Source: an uncultured Bacteroidia bacterium | GTDB taxonomy: Bacteria; Bacteroidota; Bacteroidia; Bacteroidales; Prolixibacteraceae | Reading direction: 5' to 3' | Length of the DNA: 58,990 nucleotides | Assembly: GCA_903854235.1 (NCBI GenBank) | Contig: CAINVV010000154.1 | Coordinates: forward strand, 1 to 58,990 | Shown here: piece by piece, positions 45,978 to 54,389 of the stretch | Layout of the letters: each line of letters begins with the position of its first letter | How positions within the stretch are numbered: position 1 is the first letter of the stretch | Made by a program: the position numbers and the translations under genes | Notes under the pieces: model-generated | What the model was told of the DNA's origin: nothing | The model's input: the letters and a program-made list of their open reading frames with translations, nothing else | Databases searched by the model: none

Positions 45978-46952
45978 ATGAGTACAACAGAGGGAAATGC
46001 CCGTGTTCCAGTTGCCGGGGATAAGGAGACTGGGGAACCAGCCGAATCAAAAGGTTCGGATTTGATCAAATTTGCCAAAAAGCTTTCCAAGAGGTACCGG
46101 TGTGCCGGAGAGGGAAAATTCAGTCTGGAGGATTACCCGAAAGATGGTGGCTCCGACTTGGGTTCAGATGGTAAAGCGTTGGCAGAGAAGGTTCTTGCAT
46201 CAAGTATTCAGTCTTTATCTGAGATGCAGGACAAGTTGTATGCCCAGGACCGATGGTCGCTGCTGGTCATTTTCCAGGCCATGGATGCGGCGGGTAAGGA
46301 TGGGGCCATCAAACACGTGATGTCAGGTGTCAATCCCCAGGGGTGTGAGGTGACCTCCTTCAAGGCACCCAATGCAGAAGAGCTCGACCACGATTATTTG
46401 TGGCGTTGCATGAAGCACCTTCCCGAAAGGGGCAAAATCGGTATATTTAACAGATCCTACTATGAAGAGGTACTGGTCGTCAGGGTCCATGACGAGATTC
46501 TGAAATCTGAAAAATTGCCTGCCGAATTATTTACGGAAGATATCTGGAAAGAACGGCTGAATGACATCGGAAATTTTGAATCCTATCTCAACAACAATGG
46601 AATCCTGGTAGTGAAAATTTTTCTCCACGTATCCAAAAAGGAGCAGAAGAAGAGATTCTTGGAACGGATTGACACCCCGGAGAAAAACTGGAAATTCAGC
46701 AGCTCCGATCTGAAGGAACGGAAATACTGGAAAGAGTACATGGATGCCTACGAGCATCTGATCCGGAAAACAGCCACGGAAAGATCCCCCTGGTACATCG
46801 TTCCTGCCGACGACAAGCATTACGCCAGAATTATCGTGGCCGCTGCGATTCTTCACGCGCTGGATTCCATGAACCTTTCCTATCCTACGGTCAGCAAGGA
46901 GCAGGTTGCCGAATTGCAAAGGCTGAAGCAAGAACTGCTCAACGAAGATTAA
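45978..46952 (+). CDS. ppk2: PPK2-family polyphosphate:nucleotide phosphotransferase
   Basis: 324 aa from ATG 45978; an in-frame start farther upstream at 45891 lies inside the HD-YitT gene. The P-loop is MDAAGKDGAIK (102-112), lid-region residues follow in VNPQGCEVTSFKAPNAEELDHDYLWR, and GKIGIFNRSYYEEVLVVRVH carries the Walker B-like Asp/Glu-flanked strand. The YRCAGEGKFSLEDYPKDGG N-terminus matches the PPK2 class III branch, which phosphorylates AMP and ADP with polyphosphate. In this operon it could supply ATP for the cyclase or recycle AMP from a cAMP phosphodiesterase. Gaps of 16 bp on both sides. Confidence 0.9.
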   Translation: MSTTEGNARVPVAGDKETGEPAESKGSDLIKFAKKLSKRYRCAGEGKFSLEDYPKDGGSDLGSDGKALAEKVLASSIQSLSEMQDKLYAQDRWSLLVIFQAMDAAGKDGAIKHVMSGVNPQGCEVTSFKAPNAEELDHDYLWRCMKHLPERGKIGIFNRSYYEEVLVVRVHDEILKSEKLPAELFTEDIWKERLNDIGNFESYLNNNGILVVKIFLHVSKKEQKKRFLERIDTPEKNWKFSSSDLKERKYWKEYMDAYEHLIRKTATERSPWYIVPADDKHYARIIVAAAILHALDSMNLSYPTVSKEQVAELQRLKQELLNED

Positions 46953-46968
46953 ACAATAAAAACAACAG

Positions 46969-48510
46969 GTGTTGAGTAAGATAATTAAACTCAAATGGAA
47001 GGGAGTATGCATTTCGATGCTTGCGATGGCAGGTGTCATGATCCATCTGCTTCTTTTCCGGGACTTGGGCTTTCACAGGGATGAATTGTTGTTTTTTTCG
47101 CTGGGTCAACACCCTGATTTCGGCTATTTTTCTGTTCCCCCGATGATTGGATTCCTGGCCTTTGTGTTGAGCAAACTTTTGGGATACAGTTTGTTTGCGG
47201 CAAAAATAGTCCCGGCTTTGCTATGCGGAGTAATGGTATGGTTGTGTTCAGAGATGGCAGGAGAACTGGGAGGTTCTTTTTTTGCGCGTTTACTAGCGGC
47301 CATCGGTTTCCTTTCGTCTATCCTTTTTCTCAGGGCCTTCAGCCTTTTTCAGCCGGTATTCCTGGATATTTTTTTCTGGACGGCGGCACTCTATTTTCTG
47401 CTTCGCTATATCAATACGGAGCATCGGAAATATTTGATTCTTTTCGGGGTTAGCGTCGGATTTGGACTTTTGGACAAATACAACATCCTGTTTCTGGTGA
47501 TGGCCGTTCTGGTCGTTCTCCCGTTAACCCGGTACCGGAAACTGTTTAGGGCAAGGGAATTCTACCTCGCCATACTTGTCTCCTTCATCATCCTGTTGCC
47601 GAATTTTATCTGGCAAGTTAGCCATGGGTTACCGGTATTGGAGCACATGGTTGAGCTAAGGAGAACTCAGTTGAACCAAATGGGAACTGCCACCTTTTTA
47701 AGGGAACAACTGATGATGGTATTTCCTGCGACCCTGCTCGCATTGCCGGGATTGTTTTACCTGCTCTTCGCCAGTCGGGTGGAGAAATTCAAATGGCTGG
47801 GCTACGTCATGCTGGTCATCCTTTCGTTGTACTTGTTTCTTCACGGCAAATCCTATTACTCCGCCGGAATTTATCCGTTGCTGATCTGTTCGGGCGCAGT
47901 TTTTTTTGAAAGGAGTCTTTCCAATGGATTTTGGAGGGCGGCGATTGTGGCGTTTTTGCTCCTTTTTACCTGGAGGATACTTCCAATGGGTATTCCATCC
48001 AAATCGCCGGAGAATCTGGTTGCCTATTTCGATCGGGTTGCCACCATCACGCACGACGATGCCATCAGGCGGTATGAAGACAATTCATACCGCAAACTTC
48101 CGCAGGATTATGCCGATATGCTGGGCTGGGAGGAGCTAACAGTACTCACCAATACTGCCTGGCAGACGGTGGAGCACAAGGATCAATGCATCATCTTTGG
48201 GGACAATTACGGAGAGGCTGGAGCGATTACGATCCTGGGTAAAAAGTACAATCTGCCGGAAGCGATCAGTTTTAACGACAATTTCAGGTACTGGGTTCCA
48301 AAAACATTTGATAAGGAGATTGTCGAGCTGATCTATATCAACCACGAGTTGGGAAAGGATGTTCGGCTTTTATTCGGAGATATTGTGGAAATAGGCCGAA
48401 TCACCAATCCATTGGCACGTGAGTATGGCACCCGGGTTTTTTTGTGCAAAAATCCAACCCAAAGTTTCAACAATTTCTGGAAGGAACGGGTGGCCCGTCA
48501 ACTCCCTTGA
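46969..48510 (+). CDS. GT39-like polytopic membrane glycosyltransferase
   Basis: 513 aa, GTG start at 46969. The first extracytoplasmic loop has the acidic FHRDELLFFSLGQHPDFGYFSVPPMIGFL, as in GT-C enzymes of the ArnT/dolichyl-phosphate-mannosyltransferase superfamily. About ten hydrophobic helices lie between residues 12 and 340, followed by a soluble region (345-513). Such proteins transfer a sugar from a lipid-phosphate donor to an acceptor at the outer face of the inner membrane. The acceptor is unknown. It is the last gene of the six-gene run, 16 bp after ppk2. Confidence 0.83.
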   Translation: MLSKIIKLKWKGVCISMLAMAGVMIHLLLFRDLGFHRDELLFFSLGQHPDFGYFSVPPMIGFLAFVLSKLLGYSLFAAKIVPALLCGVMVWLCSEMAGELGGSFFARLLAAIGFLSSILFLRAFSLFQPVFLDIFFWTAALYFLLRYINTEHRKYLILFGVSVGFGLLDKYNILFLVMAVLVVLPLTRYRKLFRAREFYLAILVSFIILLPNFIWQVSHGLPVLEHMVELRRTQLNQMGTATFLREQLMMVFPATLLALPGLFYLLFASRVEKFKWLGYVMLVILSLYLFLHGKSYYSAGIYPLLICSGAVFFERSLSNGFWRAAIVAFLLLFTWRILPMGIPSKSPENLVAYFDRVATITHDDAIRRYEDNSYRKLPQDYADMLGWEELTVLTNTAWQTVEHKDQCIIFGDNYGEAGAITILGKKYNLPEAISFNDNFRYWVPKTFDKEIVELIYINHELGKDVRLLFGDIVEIGRITNPLAREYGTRVFLCKNPTQSFNNFWKERVARQLP

Positions 48511-48707
48511 TTACTGTTTGACTGACGGAATTATACCTTCCTAACCTGTCAGACCTTACCAGCTTTTGGCTGGTCCGTAATCTGGGCTTTTAAGGATTGC
48601 CAATTTCCCCTACTTTCGGGCCATTCCCTCCCCTATTCAAAAACGCTTTTTTTAAGTCCCTCTTGAAATATTCCTGTCTATCGATTTGGATGGAATAAGC
48701 CTGTTTT

Positions 48708-48753
48708 AAATACAAAGCCAGACTAAGGAAATCCTTGGCCTGGCTATGTATTT
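48708..48753 (+). terminator. Bidirectional hairpin terminator between convergent genes
   Basis: Long imperfect inverted repeat: aaataca...tgtattt on the outside, agccag...ctggct next, then aagga/tcctt inside. It lies between the GT39 gene (ending 48510) and the convergent FISUMP gene, 15 bp past its stop. The rest of 48511-48767 is AT-rich and shows nothing. Confidence 0.75.
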
Positions 48754-48767
48754 GAAGTGGATTGATT

Positions 48768-49472
48768 TTAATTCTTGATGCACCTTACGGAGAAGCCGTA
48801 AACCTTATCGTAATAATTTTTACCTATGGCTCCGGAAGTGTAGCTTAGATACCGGTACCAGGAGAAAGGAGTTGAATAGGAAGTTGCTGTCCACCAGTTT
48901 CCGCTAAATCCATAATTGTTGTAGGAACCGTTGTAGAAACGGTAGCCGCAGGGAATTGCCGTGAATCCCGTTGAATTGGTGGCATAGAGATTTGGACTGT
49001 ACCAGTGATAGGTCGCGGCCTCTTTCAGTTTTCCGCCGGCCAGGGAATCCGTACCCAGGTAGGTCTGCAAGGTAACCCAATCTGCATCGGATGGAACATG
49101 CCATCCGGTCGGGCACAATTTTTTTGTGTCAACCGTGTACCAGTTGTACAAGGCGCCTGCTTTGGTCTTATAGGTAACGGAGTCGTCAGCGTAATAACTG
49201 TATGCAGGTGTTGTGAGGTTGGACCAGGTGGTTCTGTTGACCACATAAGGGATCTGTGTGCCATCGTTCAGTTTGATGGACCGAAGGTTTTCAGCCATCC
49301 ACGTTTGCGACCCAATGGTAACAGTATTATATACATTTCCTTCGGAATCTGTTACAGAGGTTCCCGGAACCACGGTAGAAGTGGCAGAATCTTTCGAACA
49401 ACTGGAAGGAAAAAACAAAACCATCCCCAGCAAGAAAATGAAACATATGATACTTAAGCTATTTTTTACCAT
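48768..49472 (-). CDS. FISUMP-domain lipoprotein
   Basis: 234 aa from ATG 49472 (a GTG at 49475 is the alternative start). Lipobox MVKNSLSIICFIFLLGMVLFFPSSC. The mature part matches the Fibrobacter succinogenes major paralogous domain: DSEGNVYNTVTIGSQTWMAENLRSIKLNDGTQIP, LYNWYTVDTKKLCPTGWHVPSDADWVTLQTYLG, FSGNWWTATSY and a C-terminal FSVRCIKN. These domains are surface adhesin or carbohydrate-contact modules of unclear function. It is the last gene of the second receptor operon, 29 bp after the DUF4249 gene. Confidence 0.9.
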   Translation of the reverse strand: MVKNSLSIICFIFLLGMVLFFPSSCSKDSATSTVVPGTSVTDSEGNVYNTVTIGSQTWMAENLRSIKLNDGTQIPYVVNRTTWSNLTTPAYSYYADDSVTYKTKAGALYNWYTVDTKKLCPTGWHVPSDADWVTLQTYLGTDSLAGGKLKEAATYHWYSPNLYATNSTGFTAIPCGYRFYNGSYNNYGFSGNWWTATSYSTPFSWYRYLSYTSGAIGKNYYDKVYGFSVRCIKN

Positions 49473-49501
49473 CACTCAGATTTGATTTGAAACAGTCAAT
49501 A

Positions 49502-50284
49502 TTACGGTTTTCCGACATATAAATAGGCAGAAACACTATTTATCGCGGTAAAAATACCAAATCCATTCTCAACATTCGCTTTTATTTCTGAAATAGATAT
49601 CGAATTTGTGCTATTCTGTTGAAAAAAGAGCACATATTCAGGCAGAATTTTGTAAAGGATCACGCGATGCATACCGTAATATTTAAAGGAACGGGCATTT
49701 AATTCGTAGGTGCTGCCGTTGGTGGGTGTATTCCGAAAGAAATCCTGCGCCTTGCTGTCCTTCGAGTCGATGGCAATTTTATCGGTCTCGACATTCTTGA
49801 CATAGATCAGGTAATAGCCTTGGTCGGAGTTGGTCCATTTTACCGTGATGGGCGAGGGCATTTCACCCCCTGAACCACTTGCGGCAATTGCCAATGTAGA
49901 AGCCGACAGGGTCAGATTTTGTGGCTTTTCCGGGACAACCGTCGTGGCAGAAATGTCCATCCCATTGTAGGGAAAGGCAAGTTGATAGGTTTTGCCGGAA
50001 GCAATGATCAAGTCACTGTTTTGGTAAGTGCCATCCCCGTTGGAGGACATCACGTATTTCTTTCCGGAAAGCGTTTCTGTGATGCTGATGTTCAGTTTGG
50101 CGACATCCATGTCCGAAAGGGTCATGTCGCTGCTGAACGGAATCAGTTTGGAGACCTTCACAGTAGGAGAACCGTCTGCATACAGATACGATTCAACAAC
50201 CGGTTTATCCTGAAAGCCTGTCACAATGGTCTCCTTGCAGGACATCAATAGCGCGAGGGAAATGAGTAGTATAAATTTTTGCAT
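49502..50284 (-). CDS. DUF4249-family lipoprotein (second pair)
   Basis: 260 aa. Lipobox MQKFILLISLALLMSC (Cys16). Beta-rich mature part with VVESYLYADGSPTVKVSKL and the terminal GFGIFTAINSVSAYLYVG, as in DUF4249 proteins. Shorter than the 4836-5882 family member (348 aa). It starts 3 bp after the receptor stop, so co-translation with the receptor is probable. Confidence 0.8.
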   Translation of the reverse strand: MQKFILLISLALLMSCKETIVTGFQDKPVVESYLYADGSPTVKVSKLIPFSSDMTLSDMDVAKLNISITETLSGKKYVMSSNGDGTYQNSDLIIASGKTYQLAFPYNGMDISATTVVPEKPQNLTLSASTLAIAASGSGGEMPSPITVKWTNSDQGYYLIYVKNVETDKIAIDSKDSKAQDFFRNTPTNGSTYELNARSFKYYGMHRVILYKILPEYVLFFQQNSTNSISISEIKANVENGFGIFTAINSVSAYLYVGKP

Positions 50285-50287
50285 AAT

Positions 50288-53026
50288 TTAGAACTTTACA
50301 GAGATGGAAAGATTGGGTGTGATTCCCAAATAGCTGATATCGCTTTCAAGGATCACATCATCCACAAGCTGATACTGTTTGGAACTGACATTGGTTCTGT
50401 TGTAAAGATTGAAAACCGAGAGACTGATTGCATTGAGCTTTCCTTTTTTCCCAAACATATCAAAACGGTAAGAGGCGGCCACATCCATCCTGTGGTAATC
50501 GGGAAGCCGGTAGGAATTTTTGTCGCTCACCGAGTAATAGGCTGAAGAGGTGCCATCAATTAAATTCAGTGTGTACCCTCCCAGCGGAGCGGTGTAAGGC
50601 CTTCCGGTGGCATAGATCCAGGAGGCTGAGAAATCAAAATTTCCGAATTTGTAGATGGCAACCATCTTTATTTCGTTGGTAACATCCTGGTTGGCATAAA
50701 AATATTTACTTGACTGAAGCGGGAATCTGTTTTTTACCTGACCCAGGGTATAGCAGATCCAGCCATTGAAATTACCGGCTTTCTTCTGCGCCAAAAGCTC
50801 CATCCCGATGGCATATCCATTGCCTGTAAAAAACTGTTCGGTCGATTGAACACTGGTCCCGGGTTGGGGTACTGACCGGTAACGCATCGAAAATTCATTC
50901 ACATTCTGGTTTAATTTGTAATATCCTTCTGCACTGAACAGGTAATCCGACAGATCATAGTTGAGCCCGAGGTTGAAGTGTTTGGAGGAACTTACCGGAA
51001 TGTCCTTGCCGTTTGACAAGATCCAGAAGTCGCGGTTGCCTGTCATGACATCTTCGCGCACCACCCTGTTGGCAAACTGATTGTAGAGCCCCGTGGCAAA
51101 ATTGGCAGTCAGCCTCTTGGAAAACAGGTAGCTGGCATTCAGCCGGGGTTCCGGATAGATTTTTCCCGTTGCCGAAAAGAGATTGAAACGCAATCCGGGG
51201 GTGATGGTCAGCAGGTTGTCGAAAAACATCATTTTATCCTGCACGTATCCTCCGACAATGGCCGCCTTGATGTTTTTGTTCAGAATGGTCAGGGTGTCAT
51301 TTTGCTGGTAGGTATAATCGATGGCATAATAGGTGCCAAAAGCCCCATATTCAAAAATATTTTTGTCATCATACACATATTTCCAGTCATTTTTAAGGCT
51401 GATGTCGATCAGGTTGTTGTTCTCAAGGATACCGCTCTTCATGATGGTCGAAACGCCATTGAGGTCTACGGTGATGCTCCGTCTTTCATCGCGGGTGCTG
51501 TAATAATCGGAGAAGCTGATCAGCGAGGTTGAGGTGAGGGTTTCGCTGATTTTCCGGGTCCATTTGAAACTTGCTCCCACATTCCCGTAGCGGGTATAGT
51601 CCGTATTGCTCATCGAGATGCTGCCCCCACTCAGGGAACTCCCCCCTGGAGGCGCTCCTCCGCCTCCCCGCATGCCAAAATGCGGCGTGTTGTCGAGGTA
51701 ATCTGTTCCATTGAAAATACTGAGGGAGAAAACATCCTTGTCGGAGGCCTTGTAGGTGATTTTTCCATTTAAGTCGTAGAAATAGGAGCTGTTGTCTGAA
51801 TTTCCACGTCCCATCACGAAAGAGTTTGAATTTCCTGTACTGGCCTTGCTAAGGCTGGTAATTTTATCGTACAGGTATCCCTGGTAAGACCTCCTGAAGG
51901 CAAAAAGCGAGGTAAATTTGTCTCCTTTCGGTATTTCAACATAGGCGTTTGTGCTCAGTAGGCTGACCTCCGCCCCTGCAGAGACTTTTTTGGCATTCCC
52001 GTCCTTGCCTGTAATTTCAGTAACACTGGATAGCCGACCCCCGAATTTGGAGTCAAAGCCCCCCTTGTGCAACTGTACATCCTTGATGGCGTTGGAGTTG
52101 AAGGCACTGTAGAAACCATAGAGGTGATCCACATTGTAAACGGTAAATCCATCGTAAAGAATCAGGTTCTGGTCGGGCGTCCCTCCCCTGACATACATTC
52201 CAGCCGACCCTTCGTTGGAGGCACTGACACCCGGCATCAGCTGAAACCCCCGCATGATGTCCTTCTCTCCGATGTTGGGCAGGATCTTCAGGGCAATGGG
52301 AGACATCTTTATTTTCTGTTCGATGGTCGATTGCTGCAGTGCCTTGTCGTCTTTCCTTCCATTCACAAAAACCTCCGTGATCCCGACGCTCTGCAGTTTC
52401 ATTTCAACAAACAAGGAAGGATTTTCCTTCTGGGGAGTCAGTTCGATCTTCTTGGTGTGATATCCAAGGTAGGAAATCACGATCACGGCAGTATCAGCAG
52501 GGACCTTTTCCAGGGCAAAATGACCATTCTGGTCGCTGGTGACCCCTTTGGTGGTTCCCTCCACCATGATGGTGGCAAAAGGAATCCGCTCTCCATTGTC
52601 ACTGTCAGCAATTTCGCCCGAGAGGAGAAAGTTTCGCTTGATCGGCTTCAGTGTTTTTCTGGACTGCTGCTTCTCCTCCTTAACAATCTCCTTGTGTTGA
52701 AGCAACTGGTTCAATTGCTCCTTGTCGCGGGCGATGTAGATGAATCCGTCTTTCCCGACCAGGGTGACCATGTCCCAGGCGGTGGTGAACATTTTTAATA
52801 CGCCGGCAACGGTTTTTTCGTTGTCTGTCATCAGGGAGGTGTTGTATTTCTGCAAGGTGGTAGGGTCATAGACGAACCTGATGTTGAGGTCTTGGCCCAT
52901 CTCAGTCAATATTTCATCCAACCGGCCGATGTAATTTTTTGGGAGTCTGAAGTTTTCTACCGTTTGTGCACCGGCAAGCAACGGCATTAGTAAAAAGAGG
53001 ACGACGGGAACCAATTGCTTCATCAT
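50288..53026 (-). CDS. TonB-dependent receptor with STN-like and carboxypeptidase-like domains (second)
   Basis: 912 aa with a signal peptide (MPLLAGAQ). STN-like region about 30-105 (LPKNYIGRLDEILTEMGQDLNIRFVYD); a spacer with many Lys/Gln follows. The CarboxypepD_reg domain is about 137-210 (LLSGEIADSDNGERIPFATIMVEGTTKGVTSD, then SYLGYHTKKIEL). The plug is about 230-345 (GMYVRGGTPDQNLILYDGFTVYNVDHLYGFYSAFN), and the barrel ends in aromatic Phe (NLSISVKF). Same layout as the receptor at 2101 but in the minus direction with a different third partner. A Gly/Pro-rich extracellular loop stands out about 447-457 (GGGGAPPGGSS). Confidence 0.9.
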   Translation of the reverse strand: MMKQLVPVVLFLLMPLLAGAQTVENFRLPKNYIGRLDEILTEMGQDLNIRFVYDPTTLQKYNTSLMTDNEKTVAGVLKMFTTAWDMVTLVGKDGFIYIARDKEQLNQLLQHKEIVKEEKQQSRKTLKPIKRNFLLSGEIADSDNGERIPFATIMVEGTTKGVTSDQNGHFALEKVPADTAVIVISYLGYHTKKIELTPQKENPSLFVEMKLQSVGITEVFVNGRKDDKALQQSTIEQKIKMSPIALKILPNIGEKDIMRGFQLMPGVSASNEGSAGMYVRGGTPDQNLILYDGFTVYNVDHLYGFYSAFNSNAIKDVQLHKGGFDSKFGGRLSSVTEITGKDGNAKKVSAGAEVSLLSTNAYVEIPKGDKFTSLFAFRRSYQGYLYDKITSLSKASTGNSNSFVMGRGNSDNSSYFYDLNGKITYKASDKDVFSLSIFNGTDYLDNTPHFGMRGGGGAPPGGSSLSGGSISMSNTDYTRYGNVGASFKWTRKISETLTSTSLISFSDYYSTRDERRSITVDLNGVSTIMKSGILENNNLIDISLKNDWKYVYDDKNIFEYGAFGTYYAIDYTYQQNDTLTILNKNIKAAIVGGYVQDKMMFFDNLLTITPGLRFNLFSATGKIYPEPRLNASYLFSKRLTANFATGLYNQFANRVVREDVMTGNRDFWILSNGKDIPVSSSKHFNLGLNYDLSDYLFSAEGYYKLNQNVNEFSMRYRSVPQPGTSVQSTEQFFTGNGYAIGMELLAQKKAGNFNGWICYTLGQVKNRFPLQSSKYFYANQDVTNEIKMVAIYKFGNFDFSASWIYATGRPYTAPLGGYTLNLIDGTSSAYYSVSDKNSYRLPDYHRMDVAASYRFDMFGKKGKLNAISLSVFNLYNRTNVSSKQYQLVDDVILESDISYLGITPNLSISVKF

Positions 53027-53555
53027 TGTTGAAACGAATTATGTTAGCCATCTTTAACAGGAATCTACAATAAGTTTCATCAATTTTAACCTTTGTTAAC
53101 CGCCCGAAAGATGTGTGGTTAAAACTATTTGAATGGACTATTCGAAAAAAAAACAATCAGTGAATGGGCGAAAAGTATCAGTGAAACTACCGGATTAACA
53201 CGTTTTCGCTCAGAAATGGCTATTTTGAGGTGTTAAAAATTGTTTTAATTGCTACTAGCAATTAATTTTCAGCTCCTGACGACCTTTGTTCCCAGAATTC
53301 GGCGCAGGAGTAAATATCTTGTGAATTTTTGCAAATTGATGCAGAAATTCCTTCAGGGGAAAATTGCATCCTTCGTCTTTTCCCAAGGGGGAGGTGTAGG
53401 GCAAAGGTTAACAAGTTATTTTTTTTTCAGCGAGGAAAATCTGAACCATCTGTTCCTAATATTTCTGATCTTTGAAATGCATTAAACCTGAAATGTGAAA
53501 CACAATCGTTTGCATTTTGTGTGTGTCATAACTGTTAAATCAATATTTCTGAAAA
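53027..53555 (+). other. 529-bp divergent intergenic region
   Basis: AT-rich region between the second receptor (minus) and the SDR gene (plus). No credible ORF: a 78-codon reading frame at 53249-53485 lacks homology-like features. GATCTTTG at 53467-53474 differs by one base from TAnnTTTG and is 82 bp upstream of the SDR start, so it is a promoter candidate. No other structure noticed. Confidence 0.5.
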
Positions 53556-54305
53556 ATGCTGTTAAAAGACAAAATTGCCCTGGTGACCGGCGCAAGTCGC
53601 GGGATAGGGGCCGAAACTGCAAAATTGTTTGCCCGGGAAGGGGCCAGGGTGGTGGTGAACTTCAACAAGAATGTGCTTGCTGCCCAGGCGGTGGTTGAAG
53701 AGATTCAATCTAATGGAGGAGTGGCTTTTGCCGTTCAGGCGGATGTTACGGAGGTGTCACAGGTGGAAAACATGATGAGGCTGGTGGAAGCCCATTTTGG
53801 AGTAGTGGATATACTGGTGATCAACGCCGGACTCCACTTCAAGGTCGCTCCCTTTATGCAACTCACCTGGGAAGATTTTTCCTGGAAATATTATGGGGAG
53901 ATGAAATCTTTCTACAACTCTGCCAAGGCGGTCATTCCAGGTATGCTTGCCAAAAAGAGCGGGGTCATTGTGGCGGTGTCGAGCGGACTGTCGAGGCATC
54001 CCGGATTTGGATTCTCTTCGCACAGTGCCTCCAAATCTGCCGTTGATGCTTTGGTGAAATCGCTGGCACTGGAACTGGGAGGAGCTGGCATTCGTGTCAA
54101 TACGGTCGCTCCCGGACTGACCATCACCGACGCCACCAGCTGGATGCCCAAAGATCAGCAGGAACAAGCCGCCAACCACACGGCCTTAAAGCGTAACGGA
54201 ACTCCGGAAGACATCGCCAGGGCCATCCTGTTCATGGCCAGTGAACTTTCGGGTCACGTAACAGGAACCTATTTGTCAGTCGACGGAGGTTCTGCCATGA
54301 TCTGA
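53556..54305 (+). CDS. SDR-family oxidoreductase-like protein with Tyr-to-His active site
   Basis: 249 aa. Rossmann fold with cofactor motif TGASRGIG (11-18), INAG (89-92) and the typical C-terminal motif GHVTGTYLSVDGG, resembling FabG-like 3-oxoacyl reductases. The catalytic tetrad expects Ser, Tyr and Lys in Y-x-x-x-K. Here Ser142/143 and Lys160 are present, but the Tyr position is His156 (FSSHSASKSAVD; the codon is CAC). NADP preference is suggested by an Arg-containing TGASRGIG and by VVVNFNKN. It may be a pseudo-enzyme or use His. It has its own promoter candidate and a terminator-like hairpin after it. Confidence 0.92.
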   Translation: MLLKDKIALVTGASRGIGAETAKLFAREGARVVVNFNKNVLAAQAVVEEIQSNGGVAFAVQADVTEVSQVENMMRLVEAHFGVVDILVINAGLHFKVAPFMQLTWEDFSWKYYGEMKSFYNSAKAVIPGMLAKKSGVIVAVSSGLSRHPGFGFSSHSASKSAVDALVKSLALELGGAGIRVNTVAPGLTITDATSWMPKDQQEQAANHTALKRNGTPEDIARAILFMASELSGHVTGTYLSVDGGSAMI

Positions 54306-54314
54306 CCTGTTGCA

Positions 54315-54377
54315 GAAGTTTTGCAAAGGAAAAGAGTGAGATGTTTACACCTCATTTCTAATCCTTTGCAATTCTTC
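54315..54377 (+). terminator. Hairpin between convergent SDR and phosphoesterase genes
   Basis: Arms gcaaagga (54323-54330) and tcctttgc (54362-54369) with outer gaag/cttc, and an inner gaga-tgt/aca-cctc match. It lies in the 84-bp gap between the two convergent stops, so it probably serves both directions. Confidence 0.5.
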
Positions 54378-54389
54378 CCTCCTCCTTAT

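Noticed and set aside
53249-53485. 78-codon plus-strand frame in the 53 kb intergenic region
   Set aside because: Hydrophobic by chance in AT-rich DNA, with no start context and no family-like features.
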